Below are positions 9,776-18,242 of a stretch of DNA of 64,000 nucleotides, in pieces. The position numbers were made by a program, and so were the translations under genes. The first letter of the stretch is position 1. Each line of letters begins with the position of its first letter. This stretch comes from Pullichristensenella sp963930055 (GTDB lineage Bacteria > Bacillota > Clostridia > Christensenellales > Aristaeellaceae). Location of the stretch: assembly GCA_963930055.1 (NCBI GenBank), contig CAWVKS010000009.1:62001-126000 (forward strand). Direction: 5' to 3'. Below the pieces are notes generated by a model. That model saw nothing but the letters and a program-made list of their open reading frames with translations, did not search any database and was not told the DNA's origin.

Positions 9776-12082
9776 ATGCTCGTCTATCGCAAGCGGGAAG
9801 CGGAACGCAGCTATTTTGCGCGGCCGGAGGACATGCCGCGGCTTTTGCACGCGCTGCTTTTGCAGCGCGGCGTGGCCTCGGCGGACGCGGCGCGCGCCTT
9901 TTTGTCCCCCGACGCGGGAAGCCTGTGCGACCCGATGCTGCTCTCGGACATGGCGGCCGCCGTTTCCCGTCTGCGCAAGGCGCTGGATGCGGGCGAACGC
10001 ATCTGCGTCTACGGCGATTACGACGTGGACGGCGTCTGCGCCTCGGCCATCCTCTGCCTGCACCTGAAAACCCTGGGCGCGGACGCGCGCGTCTACCTGC
10101 CCGACCGCCACCGCGAGGGTTACGGCCTCAACGAGGCCGCCGTGCACGCGCTGGCGGAGGATACCGGCCTGCTGCTTACCGTGGACTGCGGCGTCAACGC
10201 CGTGGACATGGCGGCGCTGGCAAAAGAACTGGGCATGGACGTCGTCATCACCGACCACCACCGCCCCGGCGGGACGCTGCCGGACTGCTCGCTGGTCAAC
10301 CCGCTTTTGAACGGCTATCCCTGCCCCCACCTCTCGGGCGCGGGCGTGGCCTTCAAGCTGGTGGAAGCGCTCTCCGGGCGGGATGCGGCCATGGAGTATA
10401 TCGACCTGGCGGCTCTTTCCACCGTAGCGGACGTTGTGCCGCTCCTGGGCGAGAACCGCTTCATCGTCCGCGCCGGGCTTGAGCGCATGAACGGGCGCCC
10501 GCGCGTGGGCATCGCCGCCCTCAAGCGCGCGGCGGGGCTGGAGGGGAAGGCGCTCACCGCCGGGCACCTGGGCTTCCAGCTCGGCCCGCGCCTCAACGCC
10601 GGCGGACGGCTGGGCAGCGCGCGGCGGGGGCTGGAACTGCTCCTGACAAACGACGAAGCGCGCGCCGAGGCGCTGGCCGCCGAACTGGAGGCGGAGAACA
10701 GCGCGCGGCGCGATGTGGAAAAGGGCATACTCGCCGAGGCGGAAGCGATGCTGGAGGATTTCGACTTCCCCGGCCACCGCGCCATCGTGCTGGCGCGCGA
10801 GGGCTGGAACACGGGCGTGCTGGGGCTGGCGGCGGCGCGGCTGGTGGAGGAATACCACTACCCCGCCATCCTCCTGTGCGATGAGGGCGGCGTTTTGAAG
10901 GGCTCCTGCCGCTCCATCCCCGGCGTGGACATCTTCGCGGCGCTGACGGCGGCGGGCGAGCATTTGACAAAGTACGGCGGCCACAAACAGGCGGCGGGGC
11001 TGACGCTTGCGCGCGGGGCGCTGGAGCCGTTCAAGGCGGCGCTGGAAGCGTATTTGCGGGAAAACGTGCCGGCGGAAGCCTGGGTGCCGGCGATGGAATA
11101 CGACCTGGACGTGGGGCTGGGCGACCTGGACGCCTACGCGGTGGCGGCGCTGGAACAATTGCAGCCCACGGGCATGGGCAACCCCGCGCCGGTGCTGCGC
11201 ACCCGCGCCACGCTGGAAAACGCCCGGCGCATCGGCCGCGACGGGGCGCACCTGAGCCTTTTCGCCCGCGACGGGGGCGGCGGGCTACGCGGGGTGATGT
11301 TCTCCGCCGGGGAGCGCGCGGGCGAGGCGCGCGGCGAATGCGACCTGCTGTTCACGCCGAAGCTCAACACCTGGCAGGGGCGCACGAGCGTGGAGATGGA
11401 AATGCGGGCCATGGAGCCCCTGGACGCGCGCGCGCGCATCGAGCTGTCGCGCGGGCAAAGGGACGCGCTGGTATTTCATTTCTTAACAGAAATGCTCTAT
11501 AATAAAGGGATAGACCCTCAGGCGGGCGCGTTCTCCCCCGGGGATGTGCGCGCGCTGCTGTCCGCCTCCCCGCAGGGCACGCTGCTGGCGGCGGCGGACT
11601 TTGAACAGGCGCTGTTCCTCATCGGCATCGTGGAGGAAGAACCGGCGCTGCGCTGCGATGTGACCATCGGGGCGTACCCGCAGGACGCGCGCGCCTTCAA
11701 CGCCCTGTGCCTGCTGCCCGCGGGCCGGGAAGCGCGCAACTACCGCCGCGTGCTCTGGGCGCGGGAGGTCAGGGGCGCGCCGGCGTGCGCGTGGAGGGCG
11801 GAGCTGCCGGACGTGGACGGCCTGCGCGAAGCTTACCGCGCGCTGCGCGGCATCCTCCGCCGCCCGGCAGTATACGAAGGGCTGGCGGGGCTGTGCCGCC
11901 TGGTGGGCGGGGAATGCGGCCTTAGCGGCGTGGGCGCGGGCGCGGCGCTGCTGGCGCTTCAGGACATGCGCCTGATCAAGACCGACGAACGCGGGGCGCG
12001 CCTTCTGCCCATGGAGAAGCGCGACCCGATGGAGAGCGCCGTGGTACAAACGCTGCTGCGCCTGCGCGCGGAAGGGAGGTAA
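9776..12082 (+). CDS. recJ: Single-stranded-DNA exonuclease RecJ
   Basis: 768 residues from the ATG at 9776, which follows GCGGAGG; longer in-frame extensions run back through the terminator and are rejected. RecJ degrades single-stranded DNA 5' to 3' in recombination and mismatch or base-excision repair. The DHH-family motifs are intact: CVYGDYDVDGVCA (residues 78-90, motif I), VDCGVNA (137-143), ITDHHRPGG (158-166, the DHH motif), and the DHHA1 motif KYGGHKQAAG. An OB-like region follows, then a C-terminal extension of about 200 residues as in many Firmicutes RecJ proteins. The rel gene starts six bases after the stop, so the two are co-transcribed. Confidence 0.95.
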   Translation: MLVYRKREAERSYFARPEDMPRLLHALLLQRGVASADAARAFLSPDAGSLCDPMLLSDMAAAVSRLRKALDAGERICVYGDYDVDGVCASAILCLHLKTLGADARVYLPDRHREGYGLNEAAVHALAEDTGLLLTVDCGVNAVDMAALAKELGMDVVITDHHRPGGTLPDCSLVNPLLNGYPCPHLSGAGVAFKLVEALSGRDAAMEYIDLAALSTVADVVPLLGENRFIVRAGLERMNGRPRVGIAALKRAAGLEGKALTAGHLGFQLGPRLNAGGRLGSARRGLELLLTNDEARAEALAAELEAENSARRDVEKGILAEAEAMLEDFDFPGHRAIVLAREGWNTGVLGLAAARLVEEYHYPAILLCDEGGVLKGSCRSIPGVDIFAALTAAGEHLTKYGGHKQAAGLTLARGALEPFKAALEAYLRENVPAEAWVPAMEYDLDVGLGDLDAYAVAALEQLQPTGMGNPAPVLRTRATLENARRIGRDGAHLSLFARDGGGGLRGVMFSAGERAGEARGECDLLFTPKLNTWQGRTSVEMEMRAMEPLDARARIELSRGQRDALVFHFLTEMLYNKGIDPQAGAFSPGDVRALLSASPQGTLLAAADFEQALFLIGIVEEEPALRCDVTIGAYPQDARAFNALCLLPAGREARNYRRVLWAREVRGAPACAWRAELPDVDGLREAYRALRGILRRPAVYEGLAGLCRLVGGECGLSGVGAGAALLALQDMRLIKTDERGARLLPMEKRDPMESAVVQTLLRLRAEGR

Positions 12083-12088
12083 GGGGCT

Positions 12089-14296
12089 GTGAACAACGAA
12101 AAAGTCAGCAACTGTCCCTACATTTCGGTGGAAGAGCTCATCGAGAAGATCCGCCGCTACCATCCCGACGACAACATGGACCTTGTGCGCCGCGCTTACG
12201 CCTTTTCCGAGCAGGCGCACCGCGAACAGCGCCGCAAGAGCGGCGACCCCTACTTCATCCACCCCTGCGCGGTGGCGGTGATCCTCGCGGATCTTATGCT
12301 GGACGCCACCACCATCGCCGCCGGGCTGTTGCACGACTGCGTGGAGGACGTGGAATGCGTCACCACCCAGACCATCCGCGAGATGTTCGGGCAGGACGTG
12401 GAGCTCCTGGTGGACGGCGTGACCAAGCTCTCCAAGCTCAACTTCTCCTCCCGCGAGGAGCAGCAGGCCGAGAGCCTGCGCAAGATGTTCCTGGCCATGG
12501 CCAAGGACATCCGCGTGGTGCTGATCAAGCTGGCCGACCGTTTGCACAACATGCGCACGCTCAAGTACCAGAAGCCGGAGCGGCAGGTGCCCATCGCCCG
12601 CGAGACGCTGGACATCTATGCGCCGCTTGCCCACCGGCTGGGCGTGTACACCATCAAGTGGGAGCTGGAGGACCTGGCGCTGCGCTATATCGACCCGGAC
12701 GGCTATTACGACTTGGTGGCCAAGGTGGGCATGCGCCGCGAGGAGCGGGAAAAGCTCATCGCCTCGGTGACGCGGCAGCTGCAGGACAGTTTGCGCAAGA
12801 CCGGCATCAAGGCCGAGATCGAGGGAAGGCCGAAGCACTTCTATTCCATTTATAAGAAGATGAAGTCGCAGAACAAGACCTTCGACCAGATCAACGACCT
12901 GATCGCCATCCGCGTGCTGGTCAACACACAGCAGGACTGTTACTATGTCCTCGGCGTGGTGCACACGCTCTGGCCGCAGGTGCCGGGGCGGTTCAAGGAC
13001 TATATCTCCGTGCCCAAGGCCAACATGTACCAGTCGTTGCACACCACGGTGGTCAACCAGGGCCGCCCCTTCGAGGTACAGATCCGCACCTTTGAGATGC
13101 ACCGCACCGCCGAATACGGCATCGCCGCCCACTGGAGGTACAAAGAGGGCAAGCAGATCGACGAGCTGGACACCAAATTAAGCTGGCTGCGCCGCATACT
13201 CGACTGGCAGAGCGAGGCGCGCGATTCCTCGGACTTTGGCGAGCTTCTCAAGTTCGACCTCTTTGCCGACGAGGTGTTCGTCTTTACCCCCAAGGGCGAC
13301 GTGGTCTCCCTGCCGCGCGGGGCGACGCCGCTGGACTTTGCCTACCGCATCCATTCCGCCGTGGGCAACCGCTGCATCGGCGCCAAGGTCAACGGCCGCA
13401 TCGTGCCCCTGTCCAGCTCTCTGGAGACGGGCGACTTTGTGGAAGTCATGACCTCGCAGGCCTCCCACGGCCCCTCGCGCGACTGGCTCAACATCGTCAA
13501 GACCAGCGAGGCCAAGGCCAAGATACGCGCCTGGCTGAAAAAGGAAGAGCGCGAGGAGAACATCGTCAAGGGCAAGGAGATGCTCGCCGCCGAGGCGAAA
13601 AAGGCCGGCTATACCATGGCGCAATTGACCAAGGCGGACATACTCGAGCCGGTGTTCAAGCGCTATTCGCTTTCCTCGCTGGACGACCTTTACGCCACCA
13701 TCGGCTTTGGCGGCCTTTCCACGCTGCAGCTGCTCAACCGCCTTACTGAGGAGTACAAAAAGCAGAACAAGGCCGAGGCGCCGCCTCTGCCCATCGTGGA
13801 AAAACCGGCGGAGGAGGTCAAAAAACCGGCCCCTTCCTCCTCGTCCAACGGCGTGATCGTCAAGGGCGAAAGCGGCATGCTGGTGCGCTTCGCCCGCTGC
13901 TGCAACCCCCTGCCGGGCGACGCAATCGTGGGCTACATCACCCGCGGCCGCGGCGTGAGCGTGCACCGCGCCGACTGCATCAACCTCAAGGACGCGGGCG
14001 TGGAGCCGGAGCGCATGATCGAAGTGGAGTGGGAGTCCTCGGGCGCGGGCAGCTACGAGGCCGACATACAGATGCTCTGTTACGACCACGCCGGTCTCTT
14101 TGCCGAGATCAGCCTGATGTTCGCCTCCCAGGACGTGCCGGTGACGGCCGTGACCGCGCACACGGTAAAGAACAAACAGGGGCTGTGCACGATGAACATG
14201 ACCATCGTCATCAAGACGACGCAACAGCTCGACAAGCTGCTGCGCGATTTGCAAAAACGCCCGGACGTCATCGAAGTGTTCCGGGTGGCGAGGTGA
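12089..14296 (+). CDS. rel: Bifunctional (p)ppGpp synthetase/hydrolase Rel
   Basis: 735 residues starting at GTG (12089) behind GGGAGGT. It makes and degrades the alarmone (p)ppGpp in the stringent response. Domain order: an HD hydrolase (about 40-190) with the intact motif LLHDCVEDVE (His82-Asp83, Glu86-Asp87); the synthetase domain (about 225-350) with FYSIYKKMKSQNKTFDQIND; a TGS domain (about 390-450) beginning FVFTPKGDVVSLPRGATPLD; a conserved-cysteine region with ARCCNPLPGD; and a C-terminal ACT domain. Both catalytic halves look functional, as usual for the single long RSH of Clostridia. dtd follows after four bases. Confidence 0.96.
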   Translation: MNNEKVSNCPYISVEELIEKIRRYHPDDNMDLVRRAYAFSEQAHREQRRKSGDPYFIHPCAVAVILADLMLDATTIAAGLLHDCVEDVECVTTQTIREMFGQDVELLVDGVTKLSKLNFSSREEQQAESLRKMFLAMAKDIRVVLIKLADRLHNMRTLKYQKPERQVPIARETLDIYAPLAHRLGVYTIKWELEDLALRYIDPDGYYDLVAKVGMRREEREKLIASVTRQLQDSLRKTGIKAEIEGRPKHFYSIYKKMKSQNKTFDQINDLIAIRVLVNTQQDCYYVLGVVHTLWPQVPGRFKDYISVPKANMYQSLHTTVVNQGRPFEVQIRTFEMHRTAEYGIAAHWRYKEGKQIDELDTKLSWLRRILDWQSEARDSSDFGELLKFDLFADEVFVFTPKGDVVSLPRGATPLDFAYRIHSAVGNRCIGAKVNGRIVPLSSSLETGDFVEVMTSQASHGPSRDWLNIVKTSEAKAKIRAWLKKEEREENIVKGKEMLAAEAKKAGYTMAQLTKADILEPVFKRYSLSSLDDLYATIGFGGLSTLQLLNRLTEEYKKQNKAEAPPLPIVEKPAEEVKKPAPSSSSNGVIVKGESGMLVRFARCCNPLPGDAIVGYITRGRGVSVHRADCINLKDAGVEPERMIEVEWESSGAGSYEADIQMLCYDHAGLFAEISLMFASQDVPVTAVTAHTVKNKQGLCTMNMTIVIKTTQQLDKLLRDLQKRPDVIEVFRVAR

Positions 14297-14300
14297 GACT

Positions 14301-14750
14301 ATGCGTTTGGTGGTGCAGAGGGTCACGCGCGCCAGCGTGACCGTGGAAAAAGAAGTGGTCGGCAAAATCGGCAGGGGCTACATGGTGCTGGTCGGAGCCG
14401 AAGTGGGCGATACGGAGGCCGACGCGCGCCTGTGCGCGGACAAGTTGGCCGGATTGCGCGTGTTTGTGGACGACGAGGGCAAGATGAACCGCTCCGTAGC
14501 GGACGTGGGCGGCGAGATATTGCTCGTCTCCCAGTTCACGCTGCTGGGCGACGCGCGCCATGGCCGCCGCCCCAGCTTCATCGCCGCGGCGCGGCCCGAG
14601 GAAGCCGAACCGCTGCTGGTAACCATGAAAGCCATGCTCGAGGAAAAGGGGCTGCATGTGGAGACGGGCCGCTTCCGCGCCCACATGGACGTGGAGCTCG
14701 TCAACGACGGGCCGGTGACCATACTCATCGACAGCCGGAAGGTGTTTTGA
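14301..14750 (+). CDS. dtd: D-aminoacyl-tRNA deacylase
   Basis: 149 residues, the standard length. DTD removes D-amino acids (and glycine from tRNA-Ala) mischarged on tRNA. The dimer-interface active-site motifs are present: SQFTLLGDARHGRRPSF and the cross-subunit NDGPVTI with the essential Gly-Pro pair. The N-terminus MRLVVQRVTRASVTV is typical. The ATG lies four bases from the rel stop and one base separates the dtd stop from the next ATG, so the genes form one operon. Confidence 0.96.
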   Translation: MRLVVQRVTRASVTVEKEVVGKIGRGYMVLVGAEVGDTEADARLCADKLAGLRVFVDDEGKMNRSVADVGGEILLVSQFTLLGDARHGRRPSFIAAARPEEAEPLLVTMKAMLEEKGLHVETGRFRAHMDVELVNDGPVTILIDSRKVF

Positions 14751-14751
14751 G

Positions 14752-15366
14752 ATGTTGAAGATCGAATGCGTCGTCTGCGGCGCTTTGGAGGAAAACGCCT
14801 ACATCGTTGAAAACGATGGGCACGCGGGCGTGTTCCTCATCGACCCCGGCGACGACTACGCCGCCCTTGTGCGGGCGCTTTCGGGGCGCAGCCTTGAGGC
14901 TGTCTGCCTGACCCACGCCCACTACGACCACATGCTCGCCGCCCCCGGCCTCATCGCCGACACGGGCGCGAAGCTCTATGTGGGCGCGAAGGACATGCCG
15001 GCGCTCAACGATGATCGCCTCAACCTCTACAACGCCGCCTGGTCGCGCCTGCCCGCGCCGCAGGGGTTGAAAGCCCGCGCCTACGGGGAAGAACTGGAGG
15101 TCTGCGGCGTCGTCCTGAAGGTCGTCCCCACGCCGGGGCATACGCCGGGCGGCGTCTGCCTCTACGCCGAGGACGAGGGCGTTCTGTTCAGCGGCGACAC
15201 GCTCTTCTGCGCCGGCTACGGGCGCGTGGACTTCCCCGGCTCCAACGCCGCGGACATGCGCCGATCGCTTTTCAAACTGTTCGCGCTGCCGGGGGACACG
15301 CGCGTCTATCCCGGCCACGGGGAGGGCACGACCATCGCGCGGGAAAGGGCGCGCTACCAGCTATGA
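14752..15366 (+). CDS. Metallo-beta-lactamase-fold hydrolase, glyoxalase II-like
   Basis: 204 residues. The zinc motif THAHYDHM, the later His in TPGHTPGG, the bridging Asp in FSGDTLF and the final VYPGHG give the full ligand set of the glyoxalase II/GloB-like subgroup. The family hydrolyses thioesters such as S-lactoylglutathione, although substrates of Firmicutes members of this operon are not established. The ATG follows the dtd stop by one base and the gene overlaps hemZ by four bases (ATGA), so translation is probably coupled. Confidence 0.9.
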   Translation: MLKIECVVCGALEENAYIVENDGHAGVFLIDPGDDYAALVRALSGRSLEAVCLTHAHYDHMLAAPGLIADTGAKLYVGAKDMPALNDDRLNLYNAAWSRLPAPQGLKARAYGEELEVCGVVLKVVPTPGHTPGGVCLYAEDEGVLFSGDTLFCAGYGRVDFPGSNAADMRRSLFKLFALPGDTRVYPGHGEGTTIARERARYQL

Positions 15367-16811
15367 CCATCCGTATTTTCACCCCGGAGACGGGCTTTGT
15401 GCAGGACATGGCCGACGTGCTGCGCCTGTTTTACGGCGGCGCGCCCATTTTCTTCAACGAGGAGGGCGAGGCCGATCTGCGCGTCGGGCACGCCGTCTCC
15501 CGCCAGAATGGGCGCTGGTGCGACCAGTTCAGCGGCGGGCCGGTGTCCGTGTTCCATTTGCAGGGCGCGGACGGCGCGGGCGAACTGGAACAGAAGCGCC
15601 TGCGCAAGCGCGCCGTAAAGCTGGCGCTGTACGAATACTGCAAAAAGCTGACCGGCGTACACCCCCCGTGGGGCTCTTTGACCGGCATCCGCCCCTCGCG
15701 GCTCTATTATGAGGCTTTGGAAGAAGGGCTCGACCCGGTGCGCACGCTTGTGGACGTGTTCGACGTCACCGAAAACCGCGCCCGGCTGCTTGGCGAAATG
15801 CACGATATGCAAACGGACGTGCGCACGCCGCCGGAGGGCGCCTTTGACATTTACATCGGCATCCCCTTCTGCAAGACGCGTTGCGCCTACTGCTCCTTTT
15901 CCTCGGGCGAGATCGGCGACGGGCATCTGGTCGCCCCCTATGTGGAGGCCCTGAAGCGCGAGATCGCCCTCAGCGCGCAGCTCGTGGCGGAAAAGGGGCT
16001 GCGCGCCCGCGCCCTCTACGTGGGCGGCGGCACGCCCACCGCCATCCCCCGCGAGGCCTTGGAAGAAGTGATTTTCGCCGCGCGCGGGGCCTTCCCCGGC
16101 GCGGTGGAGCAGACCGTGGAAGCCGGCAGGCCGGACACCATCGACCGCCCCATGCTGGAAATGCTTCTGCGCGCGGGCACGACGCGCATCTCCGTCAACC
16201 CGCAGACGTTCAACGACGAAACGCTCCGGCGCATCGGCCGCGCGCACACATCGCAGGAGACGATCGCGGCCTACCGTCTCGCGCGCGACGTGGGCTTTAA
16301 AGACATCAACATGGACCTCATCGCCGCCCTGCCGGGCGAGACGCTCGAAGATTTCCGCCGCACGCTGGAAACGACCGTTTCCCTCGCCCCCGAGAGCGTC
16401 ACCGTGCACGCGCTGGCCATCAAGCGCTCCAGCCGGCTGCATGAGCAGATGCACGTACAGGGCGGCGGCCACGGCCTCACCCCGGCAAGCGAGGCCGAAC
16501 AGATGACCGCGCTGGCGCGCGAAACGCTGGCCGCGGGCGGCTGGAAGCCCTATTACCTCTACCGCCAGAAGTACATGGCCGGCAACCTGGAAAACGTCGG
16601 CTACGCCCGCCCCGGCATGGCCTGCCTTTACAACATCGGCAACATGGAGGAGACGGCCAGCGTGCTGGCGCTGGGCGCGGGGTCGATCACCAAGTGGCTG
16701 TTCGACCGGGCGCGGCGCATCGAGCGCGCCCCGAACGTCAAAAACATCGAGGCCTACATAGAGCGCGTGGAGGAAATGGCCGCGCGCAAGCGGCAACTGA
16801 TCTTTTCCTGA
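15363..16811 (+). CDS. hemZ: Coproporphyrinogen dehydrogenase HemZ-type radical SAM protein
   Basis: 482 residues. A radical SAM cluster motif CxxxCxxC is present at Cys170, Cys174 and Cys177 in IPFCKTRCAYCSFSSGE, followed by the SAM-binding YVGGGTPTA and the HemN-like INMDLIAALPGETLEDF. The ~150-residue N-terminal domain before the cluster is typical of HemZ rather than HemN/HemW. HemZ-type proteins are annotated as oxygen-independent coproporphyrinogen oxidases, but many Clostridia carry hemZ without a complete haem pathway, so the physiological substrate is uncertain. The position after rel-dtd-MBL is conserved in Clostridia. Confidence 0.92.
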   Translation: MTIRIFTPETGFVQDMADVLRLFYGGAPIFFNEEGEADLRVGHAVSRQNGRWCDQFSGGPVSVFHLQGADGAGELEQKRLRKRAVKLALYEYCKKLTGVHPPWGSLTGIRPSRLYYEALEEGLDPVRTLVDVFDVTENRARLLGEMHDMQTDVRTPPEGAFDIYIGIPFCKTRCAYCSFSSGEIGDGHLVAPYVEALKREIALSAQLVAEKGLRARALYVGGGTPTAIPREALEEVIFAARGAFPGAVEQTVEAGRPDTIDRPMLEMLLRAGTTRISVNPQTFNDETLRRIGRAHTSQETIAAYRLARDVGFKDINMDLIAALPGETLEDFRRTLETTVSLAPESVTVHALAIKRSSRLHEQMHVQGGGHGLTPASEAEQMTALARETLAAGGWKPYYLYRQKYMAGNLENVGYARPGMACLYNIGNMEETASVLALGAGSITKWLFDRARRIERAPNVKNIEAYIERVEEMAARKRQLIFS

Positions 16812-16824
16812 AAGGAGGCGCGGC

Positions 16825-17484
16825 ATGAGAAGGCTTTGGACGGCGCTTCTGGCGCTGGCCCTGCTGCTGATGCTCGCGGGCTGCAGCCGCGAGGAAGCCG
16901 ACCCCTACGAGGGCGTGCCCGACCCGGTGGCCACCATCACGCTGGAGGACGGCTCCGTGATGCGCGCCGAGTTGTACCCGCGGCAGGCGCCCAACACCGT
17001 GGGCAACTTCATCGCCCTGGCCAATTCCGGCTTTTACGACGGCCTGGAGATCTTCCGCGTGGTGACGCGGGCGTTCATCCAGACCGGCGATCCCCTGAAC
17101 AACGGCACCGGCGGGCCGGGCTATCGTATACGCGGCGAGTTTTCCGAAAACGGCTATGAGGGCAACACGCTTTCGCACACGCGCGGCGTGCTCTCCATGT
17201 GCCGCACGTCGGACGACCCGGACTCCGCCGGCAGCCAGTTTTTCATCATGCACGGCAGCTATCCCTCCGATTACGACGGCAAGTACGCCGCCTTCGGCAA
17301 GCTCATGGACGAGGAGAGCCTTAATACGCTCAACGCCATCGCCGGCGTCGCCGTAGACGCCTACTACCGGCCCCTGGTGGTCACAAAGATCGACACCATC
17401 CGCGTGGACACGCACGGCTATTCCTTCCCCTTTGCCAAGGTGGGGGAAGAGGCCACCCCGTCGCCCGCGCCGGAGAACGAGTAA
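16825..17484 (+). CDS. Peptidyl-prolyl cis-trans isomerase lipoprotein (cyclophilin)
   Basis: 219 residues. A lipoprotein signal peptide ends at Cys20 (lipobox LAGC), so it is anchored on the outer face of the membrane. The cyclophilin domain is clear: NTVGNFIALANSGFYDG, GGPGYRIRGEF, SAGSQFFIMH and KYAAFGKL. It probably helps fold exported proteins. The classical FHR of the active site is FRV here (LEIFRVVTRAFIQTGDP), so the catalytic phenylalanine-arginine pair remains but the histidine between them is lost. The ribosome binding site is AAAGGAGG. It lies 14 bases after hemZ and 14 before a second cyclophilin gene. Confidence 0.9.
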   Translation: MRRLWTALLALALLLMLAGCSREEADPYEGVPDPVATITLEDGSVMRAELYPRQAPNTVGNFIALANSGFYDGLEIFRVVTRAFIQTGDPLNNGTGGPGYRIRGEFSENGYEGNTLSHTRGVLSMCRTSDDPDSAGSQFFIMHGSYPSDYDGKYAAFGKLMDEESLNTLNAIAGVAVDAYYRPLVVTKIDTIRVDTHGYSFPFAKVGEEATPSPAPENE

Positions 17485-17497
17485 AGGAGAAGGACAT

Positions 17498-18013
17498 ATG
17501 AAGAATCCCATCGTCACCATCACCATGGAAAACGGCAAGGTCATCAAGGCGGAGCTCTACCCGGACGTCGCCCCCAATACCGTGGCCAACTTCGTCAGCC
17601 TCGTTGAGAAGGGCTTTTACAACGGCCTTATCTTCCACCGCGTCATCCCCGGCTTCATGATCCAGGGCGGCGACCCCACCGGCACCGGCATGGGCGGCCC
17701 CGGCTACCGCATACAGGGCGAGTTCCGCCTAAACGGCGTGAAGAACGACTTAAAGCACACCCGCGGCGTCCTCTCCATGGCCCGCTCCATGCACCCGGAT
17801 TCCGCCGGCAGCCAGTTCTTCATCATGCACGAGGACGCGCCGCACCTGGACGGCCAGTACGCCGCCTTCGGCAAGGTCATCGAGGGCATGGACGCGGTGG
17901 ATGAAATCGCCTCCTGCCAGACCGGCGCGCAGGACCGCCCCGTCCAGGAACAGAAGATTCGGTCCGCCACGGTGGAGACCTTCGGCGAGACGTATACCGT
18001 AAAGAAGGCTTGA
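17498..18013 (+). CDS. Cytoplasmic peptidyl-prolyl cis-trans isomerase (cyclophilin, PpiB type)
   Basis: 171 residues from the ATG at 17498, six bases after AAAGGAGAAGG; no signal peptide. The cyclophilin active-site blocks are complete: IFHRVIPGFMIQGGDPTGTG, GGPGYRIQGEF, RGVLSMARS, SAGSQFFIMH and QYAAFGKVIEGMD. It catalyses proline isomerisation during folding in the cytoplasm. Its close similarity to the preceding lipoprotein indicates a tandem duplication in which one copy gained an export signal. The -35 of the next promoter overlaps its stop codon. Confidence 0.93.
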   Translation: MKNPIVTITMENGKVIKAELYPDVAPNTVANFVSLVEKGFYNGLIFHRVIPGFMIQGGDPTGTGMGGPGYRIQGEFRLNGVKNDLKHTRGVLSMARSMHPDSAGSQFFIMHEDAPHLDGQYAAFGKVIEGMDAVDEIASCQTGAQDRPVQEQKIRSATVETFGETYTVKKA

Positions 18014-18038
18014 CAGGCGGGCCGCGCGTGTGAATAAT
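18010..18038 (+). promoter_or_regulatory. Promoter and long leader of the surface-protein operon
   Basis: TTGACA (18010-18015, overlapping the preceding stop), 17-bp spacer, AATAAT (18033-18038). Transcripts would carry a GC-rich leader of about 200 nt to the start at 18243; it includes a palindrome of G and C runs (18043-18064) that could fold but has no U-tract. I see no convincing small gene or known riboswitch in it. Confidence 0.6.
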
Positions 18039-18242
18039 AGAAGGGGGCGGCATGCCCCGCCCCCGCGGTGCGCCGGCCACGGCCGCGAAAACCGCCCAAA
18101 GCCGGGGCGTCCGCCGCTTTTGCCGCCCGCGGCCGCGGGCGCACACTAAATGCCCTTGGACGCGGGTCTTTTTCCCCGGTTTGCGGGCTTTCCCGGCGCC
18201 CTGACGGCTCGCCCACTTTGTCCAAAGGAGGTCTGCCCCCGC

